The notes: generated from the letters alone by a model not told the origin. A stretch of DNA of 62,764 nucleotides from Pseudomonas capeferrum (GCF_013523055.1 NZ_JAAMQM010000030.1:1-62764); one strand, 5' to 3'. Shown: positions 17,926 through 27,800, counted from the stretch's first letter. Translations and numbers: made by a program.

Positions 17926-18555
17926 GTGAGCCAATTTTTCCAGATCCATCCGGACAATCCCCAGTCGCGGCTGATCCGCCAGGCGGTGGATATCATCCGC
18001 AAGGGTGGCGTGGTGGTGTATCCGACCGATTCGGCCTATGCGCTGGGTTGTCAGATCGGCGACAAGAATGCGATCGAGCGGGTGCGGCGTCTGCGTAATC
18101 TCGACAAGCAGCACAATTTCACCCTGATGTGCTGCGACATGTCGCAGCTGGGCCTCTACGCCAAGGTCGATACCGGCACGTTCCGGTTGCTCAAGGCCCA
18201 TGTGCCCGGGCCCTATACCTTCATCCTCAACGGTACCCGCGAGGTGCCGCGGCTGCTGCTGCACGAAAAGCGCCGGACCATCGGGATCCGCGTCCCGGAC
18301 CACGCGATCACCTTGGCGCTGCTGGCCGAGCTCGGCGAGCCGCTGATGAGCGTCAGCCTGATCCTGCCTGGCGACGACGAGCCCATGACCGATCCCTACG
18401 AGATCCGTCAGCGCCTTGAGCACCATGTCGACCTGGTGATCGACGGTGGCTTCGGCAACCTCAAGGCTTCCACGGTCATCAATCTGGCCGATGAAGAACC
18501 GGAAGTGATTCGTGTCGGATGCGGTGACCCGACACCCTTCATGGCGTCCGCGTGA
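17926..18555 (+). CDS. yciO: YciO, Sua5/YrdC-family protein
   Basis: 209 residues. I chose the GTG at 17926, giving VSQFFQIHPDNPQ as in the family, 13 bp after the preceding stop and behind a GGACGAG box; an ATG at 17890 overlaps the previous gene. The Sua5-like fold shows GGVVVYPTDSAYALGC, KQHNFTLMC, HVPGPYTFIL and RTIGIRVPDH. Its paralogue TsaC makes threonylcarbamoyl-AMP for tRNA t6A; whether YciO does so is less certain. Its last bases overlap the scpA start. Confidence 0.9.
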   Translation: MSQFFQIHPDNPQSRLIRQAVDIIRKGGVVVYPTDSAYALGCQIGDKNAIERVRRLRNLDKQHNFTLMCCDMSQLGLYAKVDTGTFRLLKAHVPGPYTFILNGTREVPRLLLHEKRRTIGIRVPDHAITLALLAELGEPLMSVSLILPGDDEPMTDPYEIRQRLEHHVDLVIDGGFGNLKASTVINLADEEPEVIRVGCGDPTPFMASA

Positions 18556-19376
18556 GCGAGATCGAAGAGGCGCAGCCAGTCGCCGAGGCACCGGCGGCAC
18601 AGTCTTTGTCGCCTGCGCTGGTCTACGGCGAGGCCTTCACCGAGCTGCCGATGGACCTGTACATCCCCCCGGATGCCCTTGAGGTGTTCCTCGAAGCGTT
18701 CGAAGGGCCGCTGGACCTGCTGCTCTACCTGATTCGCAAGCAGAACATCGATATCCTCGACATCCCGGTGGCGGAAATCACCCGCCAATACATGGCCTAT
18801 GTCGAACTGATGAAGAACGTGCGCCTGGAGCTGGCCGCCGAATACCTGGTCATGGCCGCCATGCTGGCCGAGATCAAGTCGCGCATGCTGCTGCCCCGCT
18901 CGATCGAAGCCGAGGTGGAAGAGGGCGATCCACGCGCGGAGCTGATGCGCCGCCTGCAGGAGTATGAACGGTTCAAGGCCGCCGCCGAAGGCATCGATGA
19001 GTTGAGCCGGGTCGGTCGCGATGTCGTCGTGCCGCGCCTGGATGCGCCTCAGGCCAAGGTGCGCAAGCTGCTGCCGCAGGTCAGCCTGGAAGAATTGCTG
19101 ATGTCGATGGCCGAGGTGATGCGCCGCAACGATCTGTTCGAAAGCCATCAGGTCACTCGCGAGGCGTTGTCGACGCGCGAACGTATGAGCGAGGTGCTGG
19201 ACCGGCTCAAGGGCGGTGGCTTCATGCCCTTCGTCGAGCTGTTCACGGCCGAGGAAGGCAAGCTCGGCGTGGTCGTGACCTTCATGGCGATTCTCGAGCT
19301 GGTGAAGGAATCCCTGATCGAACTGGTGCAGAATGAGCCCTTCGCACCGATCCATGTCCGCGCCCGGGCAGAATGA
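18552..19376 (+). CDS. scpA: Segregation and condensation protein A
   Basis: 274 residues with a GTG start inside a GTGA overlap with yciO. The kleisin signature is clear: FEGPLDLLLYLIRKQNIDILDIPV, then ITRQYMAYVE and AEYLVMAAMLAEIKSRMLLP. It bridges the SMC heads in the SMC-ScpAB condensin. It overlaps scpB by ATGA, so the two subunits are translationally coupled. Confidence 0.96.
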   Translation: MSEIEEAQPVAEAPAAQSLSPALVYGEAFTELPMDLYIPPDALEVFLEAFEGPLDLLLYLIRKQNIDILDIPVAEITRQYMAYVELMKNVRLELAAEYLVMAAMLAEIKSRMLLPRSIEAEVEEGDPRAELMRRLQEYERFKAAAEGIDELSRVGRDVVVPRLDAPQAKVRKLLPQVSLEELLMSMAEVMRRNDLFESHQVTREALSTRERMSEVLDRLKGGGFMPFVELFTAEEGKLGVVVTFMAILELVKESLIELVQNEPFAPIHVRARAE

Positions 19377-20206
19377 CGCTACGAGTAACCCTTGACCCCA
19401 TGAACCTGAATGAACCACGCGACCTCGCTTCGCTGATCGAGGCCTTTCTCCTGGCGTCCGGCAAGCCGCAGTCCCTTGAACGTCTGTATGAACTGTTCGA
19501 GGAAGCCGAGCGCCCCGCGCCCGCGGTCTTCAAGAAAGCCCTGGATGCGCTGGCCAAGTCCTGCGCCGGACGGGCCTTCGAACTCAAGGAGGTCGCGACC
19601 GGCTATCGTCTGCAGATTCGCGAGAACTATGCGCCCTGGGTCGGCAGGCTATGGGAGGAACGGCCACAGCGTTACTCGCGCGCCCTGCTGGAAACCATGG
19701 CGCTGATCGCCTACCGTCAGCCGATCACGCGGGGCGAAATCGAGGACGTGCGCGGGGTTGCGGTCAACACCAACATCGTCAAGACACTCATGGAGCGTGA
19801 GTGGATTCGTGTCGTCGGCTACCGTGAGGTACCCGGCAGGCCCGCGATGTTCGCGACGACCAAGGCGTTCCTTGATCACTTCAACCTCAAGAGCCTTGAC
19901 CAGTTGCCGCCATTGGCCGAGCTGCGAGAGCTGGAACTCGCACCGCTTCTGGACGAGGAGGACGCCCCCGTGCCCGCGCGCTTGCAGGCCCTGGCCGACG
20001 CCAGCCTGAGCGATGACGAGGCGGGCGAGCCGAGAGAGGAGACCAGCTTCCGCACGTTGCTCGGTGAGCTCGATGCCATGGAGGAGGGCCTGAAGATCGA
20101 CTTCGAAGACCTGCTGGACGAGACGCGGGAGGCCGAAAAGGCGGGTATGCGCGAGGGCAACGCCGAAATGGCCGCGGCAGCCGAGCCTGGCTTGCCGGAC
20201 GCTTGA
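19373..20206 (+). CDS. scpB: Segregation and condensation protein B
   Basis: 277 residues from the ATGA overlap at 19373; an internal ATG at 19400 (MNLNEPRDLA) could be the true start since family members begin there. Two winged-helix domains are present, with EAFLLASGKPQSLERL and the signature ALIAYRQPITRGEIEDVRGV, then VGYREVPGRPAMFATTKAFL. The acidic C-terminal tail (about 195-277) is variable. ScpB dimers support the ScpA-SMC complex. The gene ends 139 bp before rluB. Confidence 0.95.
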   Translation: MTLRVTLDPMNLNEPRDLASLIEAFLLASGKPQSLERLYELFEEAERPAPAVFKKALDALAKSCAGRAFELKEVATGYRLQIRENYAPWVGRLWEERPQRYSRALLETMALIAYRQPITRGEIEDVRGVAVNTNIVKTLMEREWIRVVGYREVPGRPAMFATTKAFLDHFNLKSLDQLPPLAELRELELAPLLDEEDAPVPARLQALADASLSDDEAGEPREETSFRTLLGELDAMEEGLKIDFEDLLDETREAEKAGMREGNAEMAAAAEPGLPDA

Positions 20207-20345
20207 GGCGGCCTTCGGGCGGAAACCCGCGACGCGCCATCGAAAAGCCGTTGGTCTCGGATGCGTTCGCGCGGTGATCGGCGTATGATGCGCGACCTTT
20301 TGGCGCGTCCGTCGCCAGAACATTCCTACACCGGGAGGTGCCCCT

Positions 20346-21419
20346 ATGAATGACAAAGACCTGCAAGAAGCCCAACCCCTGCCGCCGTCCGGCGAAAAGC
20401 TCCAGAAAGTCCTGGCACGGATTGGCGTCGGCTCGCGCCGCGACGTCGAAGCCTGGATCAGCCAGGGCCGCATCAAGGTCAACGGCGTTGCCGCTACCTT
20501 GGGCCAACGCGTCGACCTGCATGACGCCATCGCCGTCGACGGCAAGCTGATCAAGCGCGAAGAGGCTGCCGAGTCGGTGCGCCGCGTGATCATGTACAAC
20601 AAACCGGATGGCGAAATCTGCACCCGTGACGATCCGGAAGGCCGTCCGACCGTGTTCGATCGCCTGCCGCGTCCGAAGGAAGGCCGCTGGATCAATATCG
20701 GTCGTCTGGACATCAACACCACCGGTCTGCTGCTGTTCACGACCGATGGCGAGTTGGCCAATCGCCTGATGCACCCGTCCTACGAGATGGACCGCGAGTA
20801 CGCGGTTCGCGTGCGCGGTGAAGTCGATGACGACATGCTTGATCGCCTGAAAGCGGGCGTAATGCTCGAAGACGGTCCGGCAAAGTTCACCGACATCCAG
20901 AAAGCACCTGGCGGTGAAGGCTTCAACCACTGGTACCACTGCGTGGTCATGGAAGGTCGCAACCGTGAAGTACGCCGCCTGTGGGAATCCCAGGGCATGG
21001 TGGTCAGCCGCCTGAAGCGCGTGCGTTTCGGTCCGGTGTTCCTCAATGCCGACCTGCCGATGGGCCGCTGGCGTGAGATGACCCAAGGCGAAATCGACAT
21101 TCTCGCCGCCGAAGTCGGCTTGCAGCCGGTGGCGTTGCCGTCGATGAACCTCAAGACCAAGGACAAGCTGGAGCGCCTGCAGCGCAAGTCCACCCGCCCA
21201 TTGGGTCGCGGCGAGCGCGTGCGCAACCTGCGTCCTGCCCAGGAAGGCGCTACCGAGCGACCTGCCCGCGCTCCACGCGAAGAAGCGCCTCGCAAGAGTG
21301 GCCGTACCAGTACCGTTGCCCAGCGTCCGAGCGAGATGCGCAAGGGTAGTGGCAAGCCGGGTGGTGGCAGACCATCGGGTGGCAAGCCGTCCGCGGGTCG
21401 TGGCAAGCCGCGTGACTGA
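20346..21419 (+). CDS. rluB: 23S rRNA pseudouridine(2605) synthase RluB
   Basis: 357 residues preceded by GGGAGGTGCCCCT. An N-terminal S4 domain (KLQKVLARIGVGSRRDVEAW) is followed by the RsuA/RluB/E/F-type catalytic region with GRLDINTTGLLLFTTDG, where the Asp is the nucleophile, and GRNREVRRLW. The C-terminal 80 residues are a basic, Gly/Ser/Pro-rich extension, common in Pseudomonas RluB and probably RNA-binding. It closes the scpAB run. Confidence 0.94.
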   Translation: MNDKDLQEAQPLPPSGEKLQKVLARIGVGSRRDVEAWISQGRIKVNGVAATLGQRVDLHDAIAVDGKLIKREEAAESVRRVIMYNKPDGEICTRDDPEGRPTVFDRLPRPKEGRWINIGRLDINTTGLLLFTTDGELANRLMHPSYEMDREYAVRVRGEVDDDMLDRLKAGVMLEDGPAKFTDIQKAPGGEGFNHWYHCVVMEGRNREVRRLWESQGMVVSRLKRVRFGPVFLNADLPMGRWREMTQGEIDILAAEVGLQPVALPSMNLKTKDKLERLQRKSTRPLGRGERVRNLRPAQEGATERPARAPREEAPRKSGRTSTVAQRPSEMRKGSGKPGGGRPSGGKPSAGRGKPRD

Positions 21420-21462
21420 GTGATGTAGCCGCCTGGCGCATGCCTTCAGGTTTATTGCGCCT

Positions 21463-21655
21463 ATGAGACCGAGCGCCGCTCACGCGGCGCATCGCGGGAC
21501 AAGCCCGCTTTCCACCGGAAACGGTCGCTTCGAGACACCGCTTTTGCCGGTGGCGGTGTTTCAAGGCAGTGCTCACCACCCCCTTCGATACACTGCATAC
21601 CGGTGGTGAGCGGGCTTGTCCCGCGATGCGGCGCGTAAGCGGCGCTCGATCTCAA
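21463..21655. repeat. REP/BIME-type inverted repeat after rluB
   Basis: Two arms of about 48 bp (21471-21518 and 21600-21647, extended a little on both sides) are inverted copies with few mismatches, each containing GCATCGCGGGACAAGCCCGC, a common Pseudomonas REP core. They are separated by about 80 bp that itself contains CACCGG/CCGGTG pairing. It is extragenic and lies just after the rluB stop; it may stabilise the mRNA 3' end. Confidence 0.8.
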
Positions 21656-21792
21656 GACCGTCAAAGGTCCTACGTCATGCGCTCGCCAACCGTCGCCTGA
21701 CCGCTAATCTGATATTTTCAACTGCATCAATGCCAAAGTTTTTTCTTTCATCCCAAGGTGTTGCACACCGTTCGGAAAGATTTCTTACCGCC

Positions 21793-21812
21793 TTGTAAGG
21801 GAATGTTTACAA
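21793..21812. promoter_or_regulatory. PhhR/TyrR box upstream of aroP
   Basis: TTGTAAGGGAATGTTTACAA contains TGTAAG-N6-TTTACA, one base off the PhhR consensus TGTAAA-N6-TTTACA, inside a perfect TTGTAA/TTACAA palindrome. A further palindrome, TTCTGT-AA-ACAGAA, lies at 21853-21866 and contains a TGTAAAC half site. The box lies about 500 bp before aroP, so either the leader is very long or the promoter is near 21850-21950. Confidence 0.6.
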
Positions 21813-22009
21813 GCGGTGGTCGGTTTTGCCTCTGAAACCGATTAATCAACCTTTCTGTAAACAGAATGTTCCATCCCCTCCAGCCTGACCTCTTCCAAGC
21901 GCCATTCGGCCTCTTGCAGACACTTCCCTCACCCGCTGAAATGCCCTCCATTGCTTCGTGCAAAGCCCGCCCTCGATGGCGTGCACAGATAACAACAATT
22001 GGAGGCGCA

Positions 22010-22180
22010 ATGTACGCCGATCATCCTGCCTGTCCCGGCCAGTACCTCAGGACCGCTGCGTTTTTTTCTTCGCGAAGGACGCAACGCGTTGACGCCTGCG
22101 CGTCTGCAGGGGTATACAGAGCGCCGCGTTTTATCTGTGACTCCCTTGCGTACCGCGCACTCTCGCCGACTCCCGGCTGA
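22010..22180 (+). CDS. Candidate short upstream ORF in the aroP leader
   Basis: 56 codons beginning ATG TAC GCC, with a GGAGG four bases before the ATG and an AACAACAA Hfq/Crc-type motif at 21991-21998. The peptide (MYADHPACPGQYLRTAAFFS...) has four Tyr and four Phe, but no dense run of aromatic codons, and codon use is not clearly Pseudomonas-like. It could be a regulatory leader peptide or the decayed start of an older gene. Its 3' part covers the 5' arm of the leader stem. The remainder of 21656-22314 holds no other gene I can support. Confidence 0.35.
   Translation: MYADHPACPGQYLRTAAFFSSRRTQRVDACASAGVYRAPRFICDSLAYRALSPTPG
22089..22118 (+). promoter_or_regulatory. Sigma70-type promoter candidate for aroP
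   Basis: TTGACG (22089-22094), an 18-bp spacer and TATACA (22113-22118) make a good sigma70 pair, giving a leader of about 190 bases before aroP. If used, this transcript would omit the upstream ORF start at 22010. Confidence 0.5.
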
Positions 22181-22294
22181 TACGCCACGGGCCTTGCCCC
22201 GCCGAATCGCCACAGGTCCGAGAAATCCAAGGTAATCACCTTGCCATTCCGCTGCGCCACGAGTGCGGTGGGTCCGATCCCGTCACAGATAAAA
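22129..22294 (+). other. Structured aroP mRNA leader closed by a 13-bp stem
   Basis: TTTTATCTGTGAC (22129-22141) is the exact reverse complement of GTCACAGATAAAA (22282-22294). Inside, CGCACTC (22156-22162) pairs with GAGTGCG (22261-22267), leaving a symmetric 14x14 internal loop, and CAAGGT-AATC-ACCTTG (22228-22243) forms a perfect 6-bp hairpin. The 3' arm ends a few bases before the aroP AGGTGA box and includes part of an AAAAACAA motif (22291-22298). No known riboswitch class was recognised. Confidence 0.55.
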
Positions 22295-22314
22295 ACAAGC
22301 AGGTGACATCGTTC

Positions 22315-23733
22315 ATGAGTGGACAAAACTCGCATTCAGGCGAGCTCAAGCGCGGCCTGAAAAATCGCCATATCCAGTTGATCGCCTTGGGTGGCGCCAT
22401 CGGCACCGGATTGTTCCTTGGGTCGGCCGGCGTGATGAAGAGCGCCGGTCCTTCGATGATCCTGGGTTACGCCATCTGCGGCTTCATCGCTTTCATGATC
22501 ATGCGCCAGCTTGGCGAAATGATCGTCGAGGAGCCGGTCGCCGGCTCCTTCAGCCACTTCGCCCATAAGTACTGGGGCGGCTTCGCCGGGTTCCTGTCAG
22601 GCTGGAATTGCTGGGTCCTGTACATCCTGGTCGGGATGTCCGAATTGTCCGCGGTAGGCAAGTACGTCCACTATTGGTGGCCGGAGATTCCGACTTGGGT
22701 CACCGCGGCGGCATTCTTCCTCCTGATCAATGCCGTCAACCTGATGAACGTCAAGGTGTTCGGCGAAACCGAATTCTGGTTCGCGATCATCAAGGTCGTG
22801 GCCATCGTCGGCATGATCGGCCTTGGCAGCTACCTGCTGGTCAGTGGTTCGGGCGGGCCGCAGGCCTCCGTCAGCAACCTGTGGGAGCACGGCGGTTTCT
22901 TCCCCAACGGCGTCAGCGGGCTGGTCATGGCCCTGGCGATCATCATGTTCTCCTTCGGCGGCCTGGAAATGCTCGGTTTTACCGCTGCCGAGGCCGACAA
23001 GCCCAGGACCGTGATCCCCAAGGCGATCAATCAGGTCATCTACCGGATCCTGATTTTCTATGTGGGGGCGCTGATCGTACTGCTGTCGCTGACGCCGTGG
23101 GACAGCCTGGTCGCCAGCATCGATGCCGCGGGTGGCAGCTACGGCAGTAGCCCGTTCGTCCAGGTCTTTTCCCTGCTGGGTAGCGATGTGGCCGCGCACT
23201 TGCTGAACTTCGTCGTCCTGACGGCCGCCTTGTCGGTCTACAACAGCGGCACCTACTGCAATGCGCGCATGCTCTTCGGCATGGCCGAGCAGGGCGATGC
23301 GCCGGCAGGTCTTGCGCATATCGACAAGCGCGGTGTGCCTGTGCGGGCGATACTGGTATCCGCGGCGGTGACGCTGGTGGCCGTGCTGCTCAACTACTTC
23401 ATGCCACAGCATGCGCTGGAGCTGCTGATGTCCCTGGTGGTCGCGGCCCTGGTCATCAACTGGGCGATGATCAGCTATTCGCACCTCAAGTTCCGCCAGC
23501 ACCTGGACCGCACAGGGCAGAAGCCGCTGTTCAAGGCCTTGTGGTATCCCTATGGCAACTACCTGTGCCTGGCCTTCGTGGTGTTCATCCTAGGCATCAT
23601 GTTGCTGATCCCGGGCATCCAGGTATCGGTCTACGCGATTCCGGTCTGGCTGCTGGTGATGTTCGGCCTGTACCAGCTCAAGCGTCGACGTGATCCCGAC
23701 CATCACACTGCCGCGGGATCTGCCGCCAAGTAA
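22315..23733 (+). CDS. aroP: Aromatic amino acid permease, AroP-type (APC family)
   Basis: 472 residues from ATG 22315, with AGGTGA 8 bases upstream. Twelve hydrophobic segments are visible. APC-family hallmarks: ALGGAIGTGLFLGSAG in helix 1, FSFGGLEMLGFTAAEADKPR around helix 6, and YNSGTYCNARMLFGMAEQG. It resembles AroP/PheP proton symporters for Phe, Tyr and Trp. The nearby phhAB-phhR genes and a PhhR box support an aromatic substrate; specificity is inferred. An Hfq/Crc-type motif lies directly before its ribosome binding site, implying catabolite repression of translation. Confidence 0.9.
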   Translation: MSGQNSHSGELKRGLKNRHIQLIALGGAIGTGLFLGSAGVMKSAGPSMILGYAICGFIAFMIMRQLGEMIVEEPVAGSFSHFAHKYWGGFAGFLSGWNCWVLYILVGMSELSAVGKYVHYWWPEIPTWVTAAAFFLLINAVNLMNVKVFGETEFWFAIIKVVAIVGMIGLGSYLLVSGSGGPQASVSNLWEHGGFFPNGVSGLVMALAIIMFSFGGLEMLGFTAAEADKPRTVIPKAINQVIYRILIFYVGALIVLLSLTPWDSLVASIDAAGGSYGSSPFVQVFSLLGSDVAAHLLNFVVLTAALSVYNSGTYCNARMLFGMAEQGDAPAGLAHIDKRGVPVRAILVSAAVTLVAVLLNYFMPQHALELLMSLVVAALVINWAMISYSHLKFRQHLDRTGQKPLFKALWYPYGNYLCLAFVVFILGIMLLIPGIQVSVYAIPVWLLVMFGLYQLKRRRDPDHHTAAGSAAK

Positions 23734-23755
23734 GCGCGACATGGCACTCGCTCCC

Positions 23756-23774
23756 AGCCCCGCGTCGCGGGGCT
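23756..23774. terminator. Terminator hairpin between aroP and the convergent LysR gene
   Basis: AGCCCCGC-GTC-GCGGGGCT is a perfect 8-bp GC-rich stem, followed on the plus strand by GTTT. It sits between convergent stops and probably ends the aroP transcript. Confidence 0.65.
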
Positions 23775-23790
23775 GTTTCCCCTCGCCGTT

Positions 23791-24675
23791 TCAGATCTGT
23801 TCCAGCAACCAGCCACGAAATGCTCGCAACGAGGGCAGCGCTTCATTGCGTGGTGGGTAGATCAGGTAATAGCTACGCTGGCTGGCGAACGCCTCCCCGG
23901 CGCTGAACAGCTCGCCATTGGCCAGTTCTTCCTCTACCAGAATGCGCGGCACCAGGCCGATGCCGATCCCCGCGCGTACCGCCTGGATCAGGTGCGAGGT
24001 CAGCTCGAAGCTCGGCCCCAGGCGCATGCCCCGATGCGGCAGGCGGTAATGGGAGAACCACTCGCCCCAGGCGTGAGGGTTGTTCGCCACGTTGAGCAAC
24101 ATCTGCTCGCCGATACGCGCTGGAGTCCACGCTTGCGTGTGCTGCCTGGCCTCTGGCGGCAATATGACCACCAGTTCCTCGGCGTGCAGGCGGTGGCAGA
24201 TCAGCCCTGGCAGGTCGCCGGAGGCGACGCCGATGGCCGCGTCGATCTCGCTGGTGGCGAAATCGATCGATTCGATGCGCGAATGTATGTGCACCAGCAT
24301 CCCGGGGTGCGCGGCATAAAAGGCATGCAGTCGTGGCAGCAACCATTTCGAGCCGAAGGTCGGCAGGGTGGCCAGGCGCAACGTGCCGACGCCTGATTGG
24401 TAGGCCAGGGCCTGGAGCGTGGCGCTGCGGATACGCCCCAGCGCATCGCTGAGTTCGCGCTGGTACAGGCGCCCCACGTCGGTCAGTTGCACCTGACGGC
24501 CTTCTCGACGGAACAGGGTCAGTCCCAGTTGTTGCTCCAGTGCCTGGACTTGACGGCTCACGGCGCTCTGGGTCAGGGATAGCTCTGCGGCGGCTCGTGT
24601 GTAGCTCTCGTGTCGCGCGGCGGCTTCAAAGGCCAGCAGAAGCGACATGGAGGGCGTCAGGTAGCGGTAATTCAT
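23791..24675 (-). CDS. LysR-family transcriptional regulator (GcvA-like)
   Basis: 294 residues. The N-terminal helix-turn-helix is typical: LLAFEAAARHESYTRAAAEL and SLTQSAVSRQVQALEQQLG. The effector domain has GTLRLATLPTFGSKWLLPRL, as in GcvA-type members. It is divergent from the ydiJ-type dehydrogenase gene, with 149 bp between the starts, so that gene is the likeliest target. The inducer is unknown. Confidence 0.9.
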   Translation of the reverse strand: MNYRYLTPSMSLLLAFEAAARHESYTRAAAELSLTQSAVSRQVQALEQQLGLTLFRREGRQVQLTDVGRLYQRELSDALGRIRSATLQALAYQSGVGTLRLATLPTFGSKWLLPRLHAFYAAHPGMLVHIHSRIESIDFATSEIDAAIGVASGDLPGLICHRLHAEELVVILPPEARQHTQAWTPARIGEQMLLNVANNPHAWGEWFSHYRLPHRGMRLGPSFELTSHLIQAVRAGIGIGLVPRILVEEELANGELFSAGEAFASQRSYYLIYPPRNEALPSLRAFRGWLLEQI

Positions 24676-24824
24676 TCATTAAAGTCATCGATAGCGGCAG
24701 GATTATCCATTTGCCCCCGGCTTGAAAGTACAGGAGCATTGCCTCAGTCGTCATCCCTGCAAGATCTACTCATGCCGGGATGGCAGGATTTCCGTGAATC
24801 AGCCGATAAAGAGGCCATCCCTCG

Positions 24825-27800
24825 ATGATTGCCCAGTTGCCTACCAGCGCCCCCGACGCGCGTTACCCAGAATTCCTCGAAGCCCTGCGTGCCAGCGGCT
24901 TCCGCGGTCAGCTCAGCGCTGATTATGCGACGCGTACGGTCCTGGCCACCGACAACTCCATCTACCAGCGCCTTCCCCAGGCCGCGGTGTTTCCGATGGA
25001 TGCCGACGATGTGACCCGCGTCGCCAGGTTGATGGCGGAGCCGCGCTTTCGCGAGGTCAAGCTCACGCCTCGTGGCGGTGGTACCGGGACCAATGGCCAA
25101 TCCTTGACCGATGGCATCGTGGTCGACCTGTCGCGCCACATGAACCAGATCCTTGAGATCAACGTCCAGGAGCGCTGGGTGCGCGTCCAGGCCGGAGTGG
25201 TCAAGGACCAGCTCAACGCGGCCCTCAAACCCCATGGGCTGTTCTTCGCGCCGGAACTGTCGACCTCCAACCGCGCCACGATCGGCGGCATGATCAATAC
25301 CGATGCCAGCGGCCAGGGCAGTTGTACCTATGGCAAGACCCGTGATCATGTGCTCGAGCTCGACAGCGTGCTGCTGGGCGGCGAACGCCTGCACAGCCGT
25401 CCGCTCGATGACCAGGCGCTGGAGCAGGCTTGCGCGGCGTCGGGGCGTATCGGCGAGGTCTACCGCATGGCCAGGGAAATCCAGGAAACCCAGGCCGAGC
25501 TGATCGAGAGTACCTTTCCCAAGCTCAACCGCTGCCTGACCGGTTATGACCTGGCCCACCTGCGCGACGAGCAGGGGCGCTTCAACCTCAACAGCGTATT
25601 GTGCGGCGCCGAGGGCTCGCTGGGCTATGTGGTCGAGGCCAAGCTCAACGTCCTGCCGATCCCGCGATATGCCGTGCTGGTCAACGTCCGCTACGGCAGT
25701 TTCATGGAAGCCCTGCGTGACGCCAACGCACTGATGGCGCACAAGCCGCTGTCGATCGAGACCGTGGATTCCAAGGTGCTGATGCTGGCGATGAAAGACA
25801 TCGTCTGGCACAGCGTCGCAGAGTACTTCCCAGCCGATGCCGAGCGTCCGACCCTGGGCATCAACCTGGTGGAATTCTGTGGCGACGACCCGGTGGAGGT
25901 GAACGCCCGGGTCGAGGCCTTCGTCGCTCATTTGCAGACAGACACCAGCGTCGAACGCCTGGGGCACACCCTGGCACAAGGCGCCGAGGCAGTCACGCGT
26001 GTCTATGTGATGCGCAAGCGCTCGGTGGGGTTGCTGGGCAACGTCGAAGGCGAAGTGCGCCCACAGCCGTTCGTGGAGGATACCGCCGTGCCGCCGGAGC
26101 AACTGGCGGACTACATCGCCGAGTTCCGCGCCTTGCTCGACAGCCATGGCCTGGCCTATGGCATGTTCGGCCATGTCGATGCCGGCGTACTCCACGTTCG
26201 CCCGGCGCTGGACATGAAGGATCCCGCCCAGGCCGCCCTGATCAAGCCGATTTCCGATGCGGTGGCGGCGCTGACCAAGCGCTATGGCGGCCTGCTCTGG
26301 GGCGAGCATGGCAAAGGCCTGCGCTCGGAATACGTCCCGGAATACTTCGGCGAGCTTTACCCGGCCCTGCAGCGCCTCAAGGGTGCCTTCGATCCGCATA
26401 ACCAGCTCAACCCAGGCAAGATCTGCACGCCGCCGGACAGCGCGCAGGGCCTGATAAAGGTCAACGAGGCGACCCTGCGCGGCGATCTCGATCGCACCAT
26501 CGACGAGCGTGTCTGGCAGAGTTTCGGCAGTGCCGTGCACTGCAACGGCAACGGGGCCTGTTACAACTACGATCCCAACGATGCCATGTGCCCGTCGTGG
26601 AAAGCGACCCGCGAGCGTCAGCATTCTCCCAAGGGTCGGGCATCGCTCATCCGTGAATGGCTACGCCTGCAGGGCGCGGCCGACATTGATGTGCTGGCCG
26701 CCGCGCGGCAACCGGCTTCCTGGCTCAAGGGCCTGCCCGCGCGCCTGCGCAACAGCCGTGCCCGTCGGCAGGGCCAGGAAGATTTCTCCCATGAGGTGTA
26801 CGACGCCATGGCCGGCTGCCTGGCGTGCAAATCCTGCGCGGGGCAATGCCCGATCAAGGTCAACGTGCCTGATTTCCGTTCGCGCTTTCTCGAGCTCTAC
26901 CACGGTCGTTACCAGCGTCCATTGCGCGACTACTTGATCGGCTCGCTGGAATTCACCATTCCCTATCTGGCCTACGCACCCGGCCTGTACAACGCAGTGA
27001 TGAGTTCGAAATGGGTGAGTGGGCTGTTGGCAGACAAGATCGGCATGGTCGACAGCCCGCTGATCAGTCGTTTCAGCCTGCAGTCGACCCTGTCCCGCTG
27101 CCGGGTCGGCGTGGCCAGCGTGCCTGCTCTGCGTGAACTGACCCCGGCTCAGCGCGAGCGCAGCATCGTCCTGGTTCAGGATGCCTTTACCCGGTACTTC
27201 GAAACGCCCTTGCTGGCCTCGTTCATCGAGCTCGCCCATCGCCTTGGGCATCGGGTGTTCCTCGCGCCTTACAGCGCCAACGGCAAGCCCCTGCACGTAC
27301 AGGGTTTCCTCGGCGCCTTCGCCAAGGCGGCCATTCGCAATGGCAGCCAGCTCAAGGCCTTGGCTGATTGCGGCGTGCCGCTGGTGGGCCTGGATCCGGC
27401 GATGACCCTGGTCTATCGGCAGGAATATCAGAAGGTCCCAGGCCTGGAAGAGTGCCCCAAGGTCTTGTTGCCGCAAGAATGGCTGATGGATGTATTGCCC
27501 GAACAAAGCGCTGCGGCGGTGGGCAACTTCCGTCTGATGGCGCACTGCACCGAGAAGACCAACGTGCCGGCCAGTACCCGGCAATGGGAGCAGGTTTTTT
27601 CCCGCCTGGGCCTGACGCTGGTAACCGAGGCGACCGGATGTTGCGGCATGTCCGGGACCTACGGGCACGAGGCACGCCACCAGGTGACCTCGCGAACCAT
27701 CTTCGAACAGTCCTGGGCGACCAAGTTGGACAAGGAAGGGGAGGCGCTGGCGACCGGTTACTCATGCCGCAGTCAGGTCAAGCGCCTGGCTGATCGCAAG

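Noticed and set aside
22089..22180. Classical aromatic attenuator peptide
   Set aside because: The upstream ORF has scattered Phe/Tyr codons but no tight run, and no terminator hairpin with a T-run follows before aroP, so trp/phe-type transcription attenuation is not supported.
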